Assembly (NCBI RefSeq): GCF_014805625.2
Contig: NW_023998415.1
Location: 124,001-188,000 of the forward strand
Length of the DNA stretch: 64,000 nucleotides
Source of the DNA: Glossina fuscipes
Taxonomy: Eukaryota; Arthropoda; Insecta; Diptera; Glossinidae
Reading direction: 5' to 3'
Notes under the pieces: model-generated
What the model saw: only the letters and a program-made list of their open reading frames with translations
Databases searched by the model: none
Told to the model about the DNA's origin: nothing
Position numbers and translations under genes: made by a program
Shown here: piece after piece, positions 1-10,403 of the stretch
Position numbering within the stretch: position 1 is the first letter of the stretch
How the letters are laid out: every line of letters begins with the position of its first letter

Positions 1-1690
1 AAAGGAAACGTCAAGAACAAATCTACGTTTTTAGAGGGACGGTAAGGACAACAGAAGCAACCTATTTTCATACGGAGGAAGAGAGGCAATTGGATTCCAA
101 CCCAAATTTCTAAGGGCAAACAGCAAGAATTGCTTTTGAACAGATTCAATTGAATCTACATAGCACCTATATGAAGTGGACCATACAACAGAGGCATACT
201 CGAGTATGGGTCTAACCAAACACATATGCAGCCTTTTCGTATTGTAGGAAGCATCAAGCTCTTTAGACCACCTCTTTATAAAACCAAGTGCGGACCTAGC
301 TTTGCTTATCGAGAGCTCAATGTGCAAGTTGAAACTTAACCAATGGTCGTATAGAACGCCTAAATCTGTGCTCGAATCGACGTCCTCCAACTTATGCGAA
401 TCTATGAAATACTGAGTAATGAATGACTTTCTTCTTGAGAAAGAAAGCTTCTTACATTTGCTCAGATTTAGTTTCAGAAGATTCACAGAGCACCATGCAA
501 CAAAATTAACCAAGTCACCTTGAAGCTGATGTGATTGCGATTCAACAGCGAAGGAGGAAAACAGTTTCACATCATCCGCATACATTAAGATCTGGCTGGA
601 ATTAACCACCAATGGAAGATCGTTAACGTATAAATTAAATAAAATGCGACCTAAATGACTTTCTTGAGGTACGCCAGATATAACGGGGAATTCATCCGAC
701 GTGATAAAGTTGAAAAAACACTGAAGGATCTGTTGTGCAGATAAGAGCTTATCCATTTCACTAAATAGAAAGGGAAGCCAGAGGCTTGGAGTTTAAAGAT
801 AAGTAAGTTATGGTTAACAATATCAAACGCTTTGCTTAAATCAGTGTATATCACATCTGTGCGAGAGCCACTAGAAAAAGCCTTGAAAACATGACATGTA
901 AACTCTAACAAGTTAGTGACTGTAGATCGCCCTTTCCGAAAGCCGTGCTGGTGCGGAGAAATATACGAATTAATGGCAAAGGCCAAATTCTGAGTCACAA
1001 TTCGCTCGAACAACTTGGCTATGCCTGTGTAGTTTTCAACAAATTGTCTGCTTCCACTCTTGTGGATAGGAATAAGGAAACTACTCTTCCAACATGAAGG
1101 GAAAACACCTAAATTCAAGGACAGGTTAAAAATCTTTGAGATCACACCACTTAACTCGCCAGCGCAAGATTTAAGTATACATGAAGGAATTCCATCAATC
1201 AAACTCAACTCTTTAAAAACGTCATCTTCCGAAATTACTAAGTTAGGAGTTGAGACAGAATTAGTTATAGAATTTGGGTAGTTTGCTGATAAATCGAAAT
1301 TAGCAATCGAAAAGTTTCGTCGGAAATACTCAGCAAACAGATTTGAGATTACAAAATCATCCGAGGAATCAGAGCCATTAAAAGAAACATGAGAGGGATG
1401 TGTGGAAATTTTTTTTTTAGAGTTAACAAATTTAAAGAAGAATTTAGGATTAGCAAACAGACAGGATTTAAGGAACTGAAGGTATCTGCAGTAAAAATGA
1501 TGGTTGAGGGAGTCAAATATATACCTCGCCACCGAGTAAGCGACATAGTCGAGCGCAGAGCCACTTTTCGAATATTTTTTGAATAGCCTGTTTTTTCTAT
1601 TCTTGTAATATTTAATTGTCTTATTAAACCAGGGTGGACACCTGCTTCGAGGTCGGCACTGCTTGATCGGAGCAGATACAGCAATAGCTA
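1..1690 (-). mobile_element. Decayed LINE, Jockey/CR1-group reverse transcriptase region
   Basis: Remnant of ORF2 of a non-LTR retrotransposon, cut by the window's left edge. Translating the minus strand gives a linker from about 1650 (PWFNKTIKYY), then reverse transcriptase blocks: a NYTGIAKLFERIV-like block near 1030, HQHGFRKGRSTV near 960, YTDLSKAFDIVNH near 840, GVPQESHLGRILF near 670 and the catalytic YADD near 590. Past these comes the C-terminal region (LVRPILEYASVVW near 210). The frame breaks once in an A-run at about 713-720, where the minus strand reads SFSVF and continues in another frame as FNFITSDEF; another frame change lies near position 31. Canonical GVPQGSHLGP has become GVPQESHLGR. 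This copy is dead. The clade is judged by motif style only. A plus-strand fragment of the same family lies at 51598-52010. Confidence 0.85.
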
Positions 1691-1784
1691 GATATTGTAG
1701 AACGATGACAATAAGCTTTCAATACTTTCGGTTGAGAAATCAAGCCTCTTATGTGAAAGACGATGTTTTAGCAATACAATATTG

Positions 1785-2246
1785 GTTTTATGAAATTCCT
1801 AACATATATTTAAAAAAGTTTGATTTGGGTCTCTTGTTCTTATTCTGCCTGTTCGGATATTCTGCACATAGCACGTTGGAGGCGTCATCAATGATGGGGG
1901 TTTGAAATTTACGAGCATTGTATTCAATACCAACTTGTTGTATAGCCGCTCTTTCTTTTAAGGCGCCGACTTCACTTCGTAAGGTTGCAAACTGGTTAAA
2001 CTTTCCACCCATTTTTTCTTCTAAGGCTTCCACGTTCGCATGAAATTGACTTATTACTTTAGCAACTTTTTCTTCCAGAGCATTCGGTCTGGCATCAAAC
2101 TGACTCAGCGCATTGTCAACCTTTTTTTCCAGCACATTAACTTTGACTTCGAATTGCTGGTACGTTCCTTTCCCTCAGCTCCTGTTTGACCTGTTCCACT
2201 GTTAGATCATGTAATTTTACCATTTCTCTTAGTTTTAACGACCCAA
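1785..2246 (-). pseudogene. Truncated gag of a Ty3/Gypsy-like LTR retrotransposon
   Basis: Directly inside the LTR at 2261-2504, the minus strand opens with an ATG near 2223 and a SAP-like helix (MVKLHDLTVEQVKQELRERN), the usual start of some insect Ty3-type gag proteins. That frame stops after about 28 codons. A second frame continues from about 2150 with heptad repeats of the type ALEEKVAKVISQFHANVEAL, a coiled coil, and ends near 1788. No capsid, protease or reverse transcriptase follows; sequence further left belongs to a LINE. This looks like a 5'-end remnant with a small internal deletion or frameshift. The SAP/coiled-coil reading is by eye. Confidence 0.65.
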
Positions 2247-2260
2247 ATTCTGACACCAGT
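2247..2260 (-). other. Probable primer-binding site next to the LTR
   Basis: On the minus strand the LTR ends in ATAACA and is followed by ACTGGTGTCAGAATTTGG. TGGTGTCAGA just after an LTR is the position and form of a tRNA primer-binding site. The tRNA species was not determined. Confidence 0.5.
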
Positions 2261-2504
2261 TGTTATAAAATTTTTGTAAGATACAGTCCGTATCACTGGA
2301 TCGTGGATATTTTATTCAAGAGAAATACACTTCAAAGTTCTTTTATTTAGACTTATATTCCTTAACAGTAGGATCATTTATTTACAGTTACGTTCCTTAA
2401 ATGTAGGATTATTCACAATTTAATTTGGCCGTACTCTCTCCTTCTATGTTCTTGCCCGACTAACTCTCCCTTCCACAAATATTCTATTTATATACATTTT
2501 TACA
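2261..2504 (-). repeat. 5' LTR of the Ty3-like remnant (about 244 bp)
   Basis: In element orientation (minus strand) the segment begins TGTAAAAATG and ends TTTTATAACA, giving the 5'-TG...CA-3' ends of an LTR. A TATA-like TATATAAATAG lies near its start. A primer-binding-like site and a gag remnant follow immediately. The partner 3' LTR is not in the window, so the outer boundary at 2504 rests on the TG/CA rule alone. Confidence 0.6.
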
Positions 2505-3570
2505 AGTATGTTACTATGGGGAGATGAACCATGCTTTGATGAGAAGCATAGATGTGCCGAAACTCTCACCTCCCAGCGGTGATCCCCGGGCAACGGCTTC
2601 GGCCGGCTAAGAAGAGTTTAAGGTTTTGGGCTGCTAACTCGGCGACGAGTTTCTGAGAGATGGTGGAGGGGTTGGCTGGAAGAAGCGCTCTTACTCAATA
2701 AGCTAGTTACTACCGAGGAAATATATTGAATGGTATTTAAGTACAATGAAGGTAGTAATCTAGCGAGTGCATGGTAGAGTGCATTAGACTAGTCTACCAT
2801 GTTCAGTGCAATACCCGAGACCTATATATCTTGAAGAAAAGTAGTTCACTTGGGGCTGGCAACCAGGAAAGTATGGAGAATCCGAAGCAAGTACGGTTGT
2901 TTTTAACAAAGTATGCCATAAGGCTTTGCAAAACAAACTGGGAGCCACGGGGGTCAGGAAGCTCGCCTCACAAAGCCACGTATGCCTGCGGGTATATGAT
3001 GGACTTTGTCCTTAAGTCGTAATAAATAAATAAATTAATTATACTATTAATGCATAAAGGAATTGACGGACGGCCTTCCCTTTGGCCGATTGATAGAAAA
3101 TGTCTAGTAAATTAATTAATACATGCAAAAATGGAAAAGGGATATGACGAATAAGTTTTCCCCTTTTACCTATTTTTACTTTTGAACACATGTCACGGAT
3201 GCCTGCGGGTAATGGTGGTAATTGATCAACAGCACAGTGGAAGCCTTATGGCGGAAGCAGTCAGTTGATCAATTTGTGAGTCCTGACTGCTTGGGTGCGG
3301 CCCTTCGGGGAGTACTCGTGGTGGTTGTGGTTGGCGAGTTCCTAGCTAAAATGGAACAATTGAGTGCAGCTAGGCCTCGCCATTCACCAGAGTGGGGTTT
3401 ATTGTTCCATACACAATAAACTGTTCTGGACTCTGGTGCTGTTTAGGCCCCTACTCTGTGGGGATTGTCTAACTCGCCAGGGGGCGTAGTACGCTTAAAA
3501 GTGGCTTGGGCCACCGTGGGGTTAAGCCTTTCAGGCAGGAACCCACGTTAAACCCTTGCCACAAAAATTC
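2505..3570. other. GC-rich, repeat-like block of unknown origin
   Basis: This kilobase is clearly richer in G and C than its surroundings and holds no recognisable protein. Two sub-blocks can be seen. One spans roughly 2540-3040 and ends in an AATAAATAAATAAATTAATT tail, as retroelement 3' ends often do. The other spans roughly 3190-3560. Both contain the string ATGCCTGCGGGTA (near 2981 and 3199). The short open frame at 2771-3022 does not resemble a known protein. Untranslated parts of a LINE or SINE-like repeats are the likeliest explanation. Confidence 0.4.
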
Positions 3571-4492
3571 TATACCTAAATTTATGGTTTGATTTCTAAT
3601 CCCAGCCTGCTTTTCCTCTAATCGTTTTCATTGGCCTACACCTGCATGACGCGCTTGCGAATGTGCACTTGGCGTTTACCTGTCTGCTCTCGTGGTTTTT
3701 CCTTCTTTAGGGAATTTATTATTAGGGAAAATAACTTAGCTGAAATTAACTGGCTTTAGGATTTTCGTAACAATATATTTGTTTAAATAGCTCGCTATAA
3801 GTGGAATAGTCATCAAAATGGTGCAATCCCATCTATTATTAACAGCGCTTGTCCTTGAGTTATGCAAAGACGTTCCACTGTAAGTGTGGAAGAATAGTTG
3901 CCAAAACAATATTGAAGAATAAATTTTAAATATGCTAAATTATGTTGGTTAAGCACTTTATTATTCGATTATAACTTGTTCAGCGTGGATGCGCTAAGGC
4001 GTTCTACAGCAATACAAGTTGATCGCAATAGTTGTTGCTTAGTTGTTCGTTGAGAAGATGACTGACTTTATTTAATTTTCTTCCTCTTTTATACTAAATT
4101 TTGTTTTCTTATTTTCCATTATTTACGTCTACAGTTTTGCTTAACTTAACGAAAATTATAATTGCTTACACTAAATGAAATTATTGGTAAGGTGACACTA
4201 TTTCAATTGTACGATTTATTTTCTATGTCGGATTATTGACACTTTTAATTTGCAATTAAATTTTGCATATTTTTCGGACGGAACTTGCATAAATCGAATT
4301 AGTATAACAGAAGGTGCACTTTCGTCGGACAAAACGCAATTGAAAAGAAAGAAAGACAGTCATTATTATGAACATTACGATCATAACGACGGACAGACAA
4401 AAGTTAAAACTAAACGGGCAGATAGATGCGTATTCTTCCCTAACTATGGTCTCTATTCGACTACATTTTATAACTTTTTTTTAATCAAACTT
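3571..4492. other. AT-rich intergenic DNA, nothing recognised
   Basis: No gene-like open frame, RNA gene or clear repeat was seen. Small open frames such as 4250-4501 have no recognisable motif. Confidence 0.5.
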
Positions 4493-5035
4493 AACAAGTA
4501 AGAAAATTATATACGGCCGGACCGAATCTTTTATACTCACCAAGCCTGGCCGGTTTTTGTCTTTTCTGTACATTGTTCGCAAATTCATCCGTAGGATGTA
4601 CATGATAGTTTGTATCAATTTATTTGCTGCAGTTGACGAATAATGAGTTTTTACTTTCGAAAACATCGATGTTCTCGGCTTATTTTGTATTATAGGCGCG
4701 TTGTCCCTTGAATGGTTTGTCCCATATTCAGTACTTAAACTGTTTGCAAGAACTTTTAATTTTTTGTCAAACTTGACGTTCTAGTTTTTACCACGTATCC
4801 CACAGACACATACGGGGACAAAAAGGCAGGCAGACATGCTTTCATTGATTTCGAATTTGACAGTCATTAAGCACATAACGACTTTATGGGATCTTTGATT
4901 CTTGCTTCTAGATGTTGTAAACTTGGTAACAAAATGAATATGTGCCAAATCCGTCGGTAGTGCGTTTGAAAATCAATTATTAATTACTCTTAATACAACT
5001 CGTGGATCACTCAATTTGATAATAATTACGGATTT
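4493..5035 (-). repeat. Dispersed non-coding repeat ('AACAAGTAAG' family), copy 1
   Basis: Begins with AACAAGTAAGAAAATTATAT followed by CGGCCGGACCGAATCTTTTA. This is the reverse complement of the end of the copy at 9550-10403, which finishes TTCGGTCCCGACCGAA...TTTCTTACTTGTT. It also contains the other hallmark of the family, a GGCAGGCAGACATG block (reverse complement of the CTGTCTGTCC-type block), and a CCCATAAAGT-like motif near 4885, both shared in reverse orientation with 9550-9760. No coding capacity seen. Confidence 0.6.
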
Positions 5036-5815
5036 GCGTGTGTGTTTTTTTTTCGACGGGGGCAGTACGAGATTTTAACTCGTCTAAAACAACCTGTACT
5101 CCTATCTCCCACCCCGTGGAACGACCGTTTAGGTATACCTCACAGGGAAGATAACCGTTTAGGCACTACTTAAGAGCCTACGTTGACACTCCTCGCTTCT
5201 TTGTTTTCTTATTATGTTTGCGCCGAACATCCCTAATGCCTTTCATATTTTTAGATCGTGTAACATTTTTGTTATGAAATTTCCGGGGAAAGGGAACTCT
5301 CCACTTTCTCTGCCGTTGCTTATGGTATTTCAGATGGATGAAGAACACGTGTTCAGCGTCTTCGATGCACTTGCAAAAACTACGAAATGGGTCCTCCTGT
5401 ATTTTAAACCTTTGTTAGTATGCTCTAAAGCAACCATGGTCGCTTGTTAATAATGTTAAATAAAGGTCAAACTTATCATACTGCCTATTAAAATGCCTAT
5501 GTCGTAGTTAAACTAGCTCTTCACCTTAAAATGTCACAATGAGTCCAAAATGAATTGTTGTTAACTATTATCCGTTGCCAACCTTATGCATGTTTACGAT
5601 GGCTTAGAGGTTCAATCACAATTTGCTCCTGTACCAGTTGTGGATGTGGCTCTATGCTAGTTGTCTACATGCTCTCTTTCTTTTTTCTTTTTTTCCTTCT
5701 TATTTGTTTTATTGTACTTATACTAAGTTTTAATGTTGATTAATTTAAGATTTACTTTAAGAGTCAATTGAACTCGACTGTCAATATTTTTAGTTGAGTT
5801 TCTTGTATGAGTGGA
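5036..5815. other. Intergenic; short GC-richer patch at about 5066-5190
   Basis: The patch at 5066-5190 has balanced base composition and may be a leftover retroelement 3' region, but no motif fixes it. The rest is AT-rich with no recognisable gene; open frames at 5214-5450 and 5555-5743 are unremarkable. Confidence 0.35.
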
Positions 5816-5842
5816 ATAAATAAATAAATAAATAAATAAATC
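5816..5842. repeat. (AAAT)n microsatellite at LINE junction
   Basis: About six copies of AAAT/TAAA. It lies exactly where the minus-strand R1-like LINE stops, and may be its tail or the point where it was truncated. Confidence 0.8.
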
Positions 5843-7473
5843 AGAGTCGCAGATCTGATATGAGCCGGTGCGCCCATCTACTTTTGCTCGCCCTGCTTCA
5901 GCGCTATTGCCAATTTTCCACCGGTCGGCATTTTGTTCGCCGCTTGTTCGCCTCAACCGGCAAACTGTAAAGTTCAGCTTTATACATGCTTTCTTTAGCC
6001 GGCAAGCCGATTGGTATCAAACCAGCGATAACTAATGCCGCATTTTCAAACACCAGCAGGTATGCTGCTTGGATGCCTATTGTCTACGGCGAGATATCGA
6101 GCTCCTTTTTCCACACGGAAGAGCCATACAATATCATGGCAGTTATCACTTCTGCCATCACTTTTCTACGACCTGGCCTAAGGCCCCGCAAGGTTGATAG
6201 TAAACGCGTCAGAGACTTTGTTGCTTTCGCTGGCTTCTCGCCTTTGCACTGCAGTTACCGTTTATATGATAGTCTGCGGTCTTCATTCCTAGGTATTTCA
6301 AGGCATCTTGTGACTGTATTCTTGTACCTCCCACTTTAATTGTAACTTTCTCTAACTTACTCGTTTAGGTTGTTAATACCGCTTCCGTCTTGCCTATTGC
6401 AAGATTTAAATCCACTGACTGCAGCCACCTTTTAACCATGTTGGTGGTTATGTTTGCTATAACGGTGACTTCGTCTAAAATCTTTACTACGATCTCTATT
6501 GCTATTTCATCAGGGAAACCCACAATGGAAGCATCGTACATCACGTTCCATATTGTGGGGGCTAGGACTGATCCCTGAGGTACCCTTCCAGTGATAAGCC
6601 GTTCTCTGCACCGTTTTTCTGTTTCGTATTGAAACTTCCCGCCAATAAAGTAGCTGGCCACTATATTGATAAGACAAGGTGGGACTCTGTAAGGCAGGTA
6701 TGACACAGTACCAGTTTTCTACAAGCAATACTTTTTGTTGATTTCCATTCAACCTTTCTCTTCTACAGCTTCTGCTTCAATATTCGTGACCATCTTTATT
6801 GCATCTACAGAGCCCCTCTTTCTTCTGAAGCCTAATTGGAAATTCGACAGGCCGTTGGAGCTCTCCAGCGATTCTTCTATGGTGTTTCAAATTAACTTCT
6901 CATACGCATTGCCTACCATATTCAGCAGACAAATAAGTCGGTAGGCAGTTGGTTCATGCGGCGGCTTATTCGGCTTTGGCAATAGCACATGTTTCTTGCT
7001 TTCACTTGTCTAGGAAAATTTGTTGTCCCAAACACGCGTCGAATGCGTTCGGGGATTTTGTGCAAACTGCCTGCGTTTTAAAGAAGTTCGGAATACCTTC
7101 AGGAACAGATATTTGCTTGCCTTTTATTTACTTCGCGACCGCAACAATTTCCTCAGCCGAGGTTCTAATGTTGTCCCTCACCTCTCGCAATGGCATATAT
7201 GCAAACATTATTTTCTGCTGTAGCTCACAAAATATTTGCTAGGCGGTTACTGCAGGTATAGACATTGCTAATACTCCACACCATACGCGAAGCCATCACG
7301 CTACTAGCTTTGGTTCTCGGAACCTACACTTACGATTGTGATATCGAGCTAGGCTAAGGATTCCTGCCCTTAGCATTTGTCCATTTGCTACCCTAATCAA
7401 TCGCCCACGCATTAATGTCAACTGCGCTAATTCCCGGATTTTTTCTGCGCACGTCGGTGTAAAGCATTTTTAT

Positions 7474-7767
7474 TCACCTTTCGAATTTAACTTGATTTGT
7501 GCTCGGAGGCAAATAGCAACTGTCAAGGTAAACCTTCCCTAAACTTAACACACACGCATCCTCCCCTGCTAAGATAAATCTTATACTTGACAGGTGCGAG
7601 CTGCATAGCCAAATTGCTGTCGTTTTATTCTTTACCCACTTGTTTCCGGAGCCAACCTTGTGTGGATCACTCAGCATCACTACGTCAATCGACAGTTGCC
7701 TGACATTTTGTTGGAGCATCTCTTGTGCAGCCCGACAATAGTTTATATTTAGTTGCATACGCTTCAT
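7474..7767 (-). pseudogene. ORF2 start of R1-like LINE: endonuclease N-terminus
   Basis: Opens MKRMQLNINYCRAAQEMLQQ and continues with DVVMLSDPHK, matching the start of the AP-like endonuclease of R1-group LINEs. The usual SE of the catalytic block reads SD here. The ATG overlaps the ORF1 stop as ATGA (7767-7764), a coupling geometry known from several two-ORF LINEs. The frame ends after 97 codons, where the endonuclease should continue, so it is broken. Confidence 0.7.
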
Positions 7768-7979
7768 ACCTGGTGTTTGTTAGTACTGCCGCGTGTATTT
7801 ATCGGATAATTTCTGCCGGCCAGTGCATGGTTACGAGGCTTACGTTGTTGTTTACATATACAACAACAGGGGGTCTTAGTGCAATCTCTCACTCGGTGGC
7901 TCCTTTCGCTGCACTTAAGATAGCACTTGCTTTTATCTTTCTCGCCCTTGCAATTTCTAGTAATATGGCCCTCCTCCAA
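7764..7979 (-). pseudogene. ORF1 (gag-like) C-terminus of R1-like LINE with CCHC knuckles
   Basis: Shows cysteine/histidine spacing of nucleic-acid-binding zinc knuckles: a first knuckle ending GHITRNCK, then CYLKCSERSHRVRDC, then CCCICK. Sequence upstream (to about 8060) continues the gag-like similarity but in broken frames. It ends at a TGA that overlaps the ORF2 ATG. Confidence 0.7.
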
Positions 7980-8060
7980 GCATCAGTCGCATTTCTGGAC
8001 TGCAAATTTTTCTCTGGTCACGCTTACTACCCAGCCAACTTCAACTTTCCCAGCTTCAAG

Positions 8061-9549
8061 TAACACTTAAGCACTTTTTGTTGGGACTGACAGAGTAAGG
8101 GTGTGCGTGCCAGCGAGTGTGTGTGAAATTTATTCCAAGATAAGGAAATTTTTACCTCACCCACATATGTTTCCCGTGTGTCAACATAATATACTTACTC
8201 ATTGTAAAACTTCTTGTTATGAATAATGACGCAAATCAAATTCTAACTTAAATTAATTTGTTCATTTGATAAACACTCCATGAATAAAAGAAAAAAAAAT
8301 GGTAAATAAGTGTACATATACGAATATATAAAATCAAAGTCGAAATTCGATTTATTGAATTCTTTTAATTACCTTTTTAAAAATTTGAAAAGAATAAGAA
8401 AATAAATAAATACCCACCTAAATGCTCTCATTGCATCTGAACTTTCAAAACAAAGGATTGTCGTTTTTGCAAATTAATAAATATATTGTAGAATTTTTTA
8501 TATATTTTTTAATTTTTTTTTATCTGTATTATTGTACTGTAGTTAAACGGTAGAAGCGATATTCGACTTAATCCAAGCCTCTGTTAATGACCACCACTGT
8601 CAAAATACGGCTGTCATCCATTCACTGGATTTATCGTATCTGATGATGATGTATCGTATATGATATATATATTCAAAGTTAAATTTTTGCACAATTTCAC
8701 CAAACTTGGCAGGTAATTCTGGAAAATAAAAATCGTATTTATGTATAACAACAGCGACCATAACAGTCTAAATCGATTCATGCTGGTCAGAAATGCATAC
8801 AATTTATAAGATTTCTGAGATATATTTCCTTCTCTTGTTTGCGCGAGCAAAAGGTATTTAAAATATTTAGTATACCGCTTTTCAGTTGGTCTATTTGCTC
8901 GTCTGAATTCTGTTCCCGCGCATTTACTTGGAATCGATTACACTTCGAGGTTTTTGAAATAATTTGACGAAATTCTGGCCATGTTTTGGTCCAAGATGCT
9001 TCCAATAAGGGTATTGAAAAATGAATTTGAGCGGGCAATTTTTACAATCACTTGCCTTACAAAGCCGCATCTAAAAATAGTGACACATTGCGATTTTTGA
9101 TATGTTCCAATAGGAATAAAGGAAATGTGGTATTAGACGAAGCTAGTTCATGATTATTAGGTTTCTCTTCGTTTCATAATAAAACTAAAAATCGCTAAGC
9201 ATTTATATATAGTACATTCTCAATATATTTCTCCATCAAACATCAATTATCATCACTTAAACTAACTTTTTATTACTATTTGTATATGTCTGCTATAGTT
9301 TCAGTTTTTTCTCATATAATTATAGTTAAGGATTCAAATGCTATGCCATTTATATGTTGGCTGTAAGATACAATATTTCTACATGTTTTTATGTACTAAA
9401 AGCATTACGCTTATATACTTCTTTCGGGGCCTAAGAGCTTGCGAAGCTATTATTTCCATATTGCTAAAGTTGTCCCTATGAACACATAAGCAAATATATT
9501 TCATAAATATATATATATTCGAGTATTATGGTCTAAATAATTGTGTGTT
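8061..9549. other. AT-rich intergenic DNA
   Basis: No supported gene. A minus-strand pair of open frames (9038-8787 and 8850-8614) translates to somewhat protein-like sequence (PAQIHFSIPLLEASWTK...) but matches nothing recognised and has no splice context I trust. Confidence 0.4.
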
Positions 9550-10403
9550 TGTTATACCCATCTCCGAAGGATGTGGAGTGTATTCATTTTGTCAAAACGT
9601 TTGCAACCGAAGCTTCAAAGATCCCATAAAGTTTATACATTCTTGATTAGCACCAAATTCTAAATCGATTTAAGCATGTACATTTGTGCATCCGTCTGTC
9701 TTCCATCTGTCCGTCTGCCCGTCTTTGTAATGTGTGTTGCAAACACTTTCCTGAGCGCAAAAATTAAGCTATCGGCTTCAAACTTGGCAAAAACATTGAA
9801 AGTTCTTGTACGCAGTCTGGTATTGAAAATGTGTCAAATCGGTCGAAGGACATGCCCACAGCACTACGTAAACTGAGAATACTTCTGTTTTTCAAAAAGA
9901 ATGAAAAATTGTTTTTAGTTCATTACTCATACACTGTAGTGAATAAATTTATAAAAATTTGAACGCATATTCTATGGACGATGCTATAGCATCTGTGCAC
10001 AATAACGGAAAAATTAACCATGTCCACCCATTATTACAGTGTATCAAAATTTTATCATTTATTCAATACTTTTATAACACACGGAAACAAGCTTCAAAAA
10101 CCCCATACAGTATATAAGTTCTTGGCCAGTTTCAAATTTGGAATGCACCTAAATATGTCCGTCTGTGCGTCTGTCCAACTGTCTGTAGTAATTTTGTAAC
10201 TTTGTAGTATTTGTGGTAAACATTCTCCCGTTCGTGAATATTGCCTAAAAATTTGCAAAAGAATTCGACCTAAATCAACTGCGCCCGCTCCATATTATAG
10301 AGCATGAGAATTTTGTTCTTTTACTTCTTTTGTCTTTTCTTGGGGTAGACGGTGAAGGGTATAAAAGGTTCGGTCCCGACCGAATTTAACTTTCTTACTT
10401 GTT
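9550..10403 (+). repeat. Dispersed non-coding repeat ('AACAAGTAAG' family), tandem copies 2 and 3
   Basis: Two diverged units follow each other in the same direction. Each has an AAGCTTCAAA...CCCATA motif (9609-9633 and 10091-10111), a TTCTTG stretch and a CTGTCCGTCTG-type block (9705-9725; 10157-10185). The second unit ends with GGTATAAAAGGTTCGGTCCC and then TTTCTTACTTGTT at 10403, the reverse complement of the start of the copy at 4493. Repeats with these features are widespread in higher-fly genomes; their transposon class was not determined. Confidence 0.65.

Larger units (their letters stand above)
5843..8060 (-). mobile_element. Decayed R1/LOA-group LINE
   Basis: Non-LTR retrotransposon remnant on the minus strand, read right to left: zinc-knuckle end of ORF1 (7979-7764), endonuclease start of ORF2 (7767-7474), degenerate linker and reverse transcriptase, then a C-terminal piece near 5880 (SRWAHRLISDL, like the RWTHRLIP block of this group). 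The reverse transcriptase is clearest at 6706-6365, with GRVPQGSVLAPTIWNVMYD followed by VGFPDEIAIEIVV. The catalytic FADD of related elements is thus FPDE here. Frames shift repeatedly, so the copy is inactive. It seems to lack its last part and abuts an (AAAT)n run. R1-group assignment rests on motif style (WNVMYD, CCHC knuckles, MKRMQLNINYCRAAQ). Confidence 0.8.
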
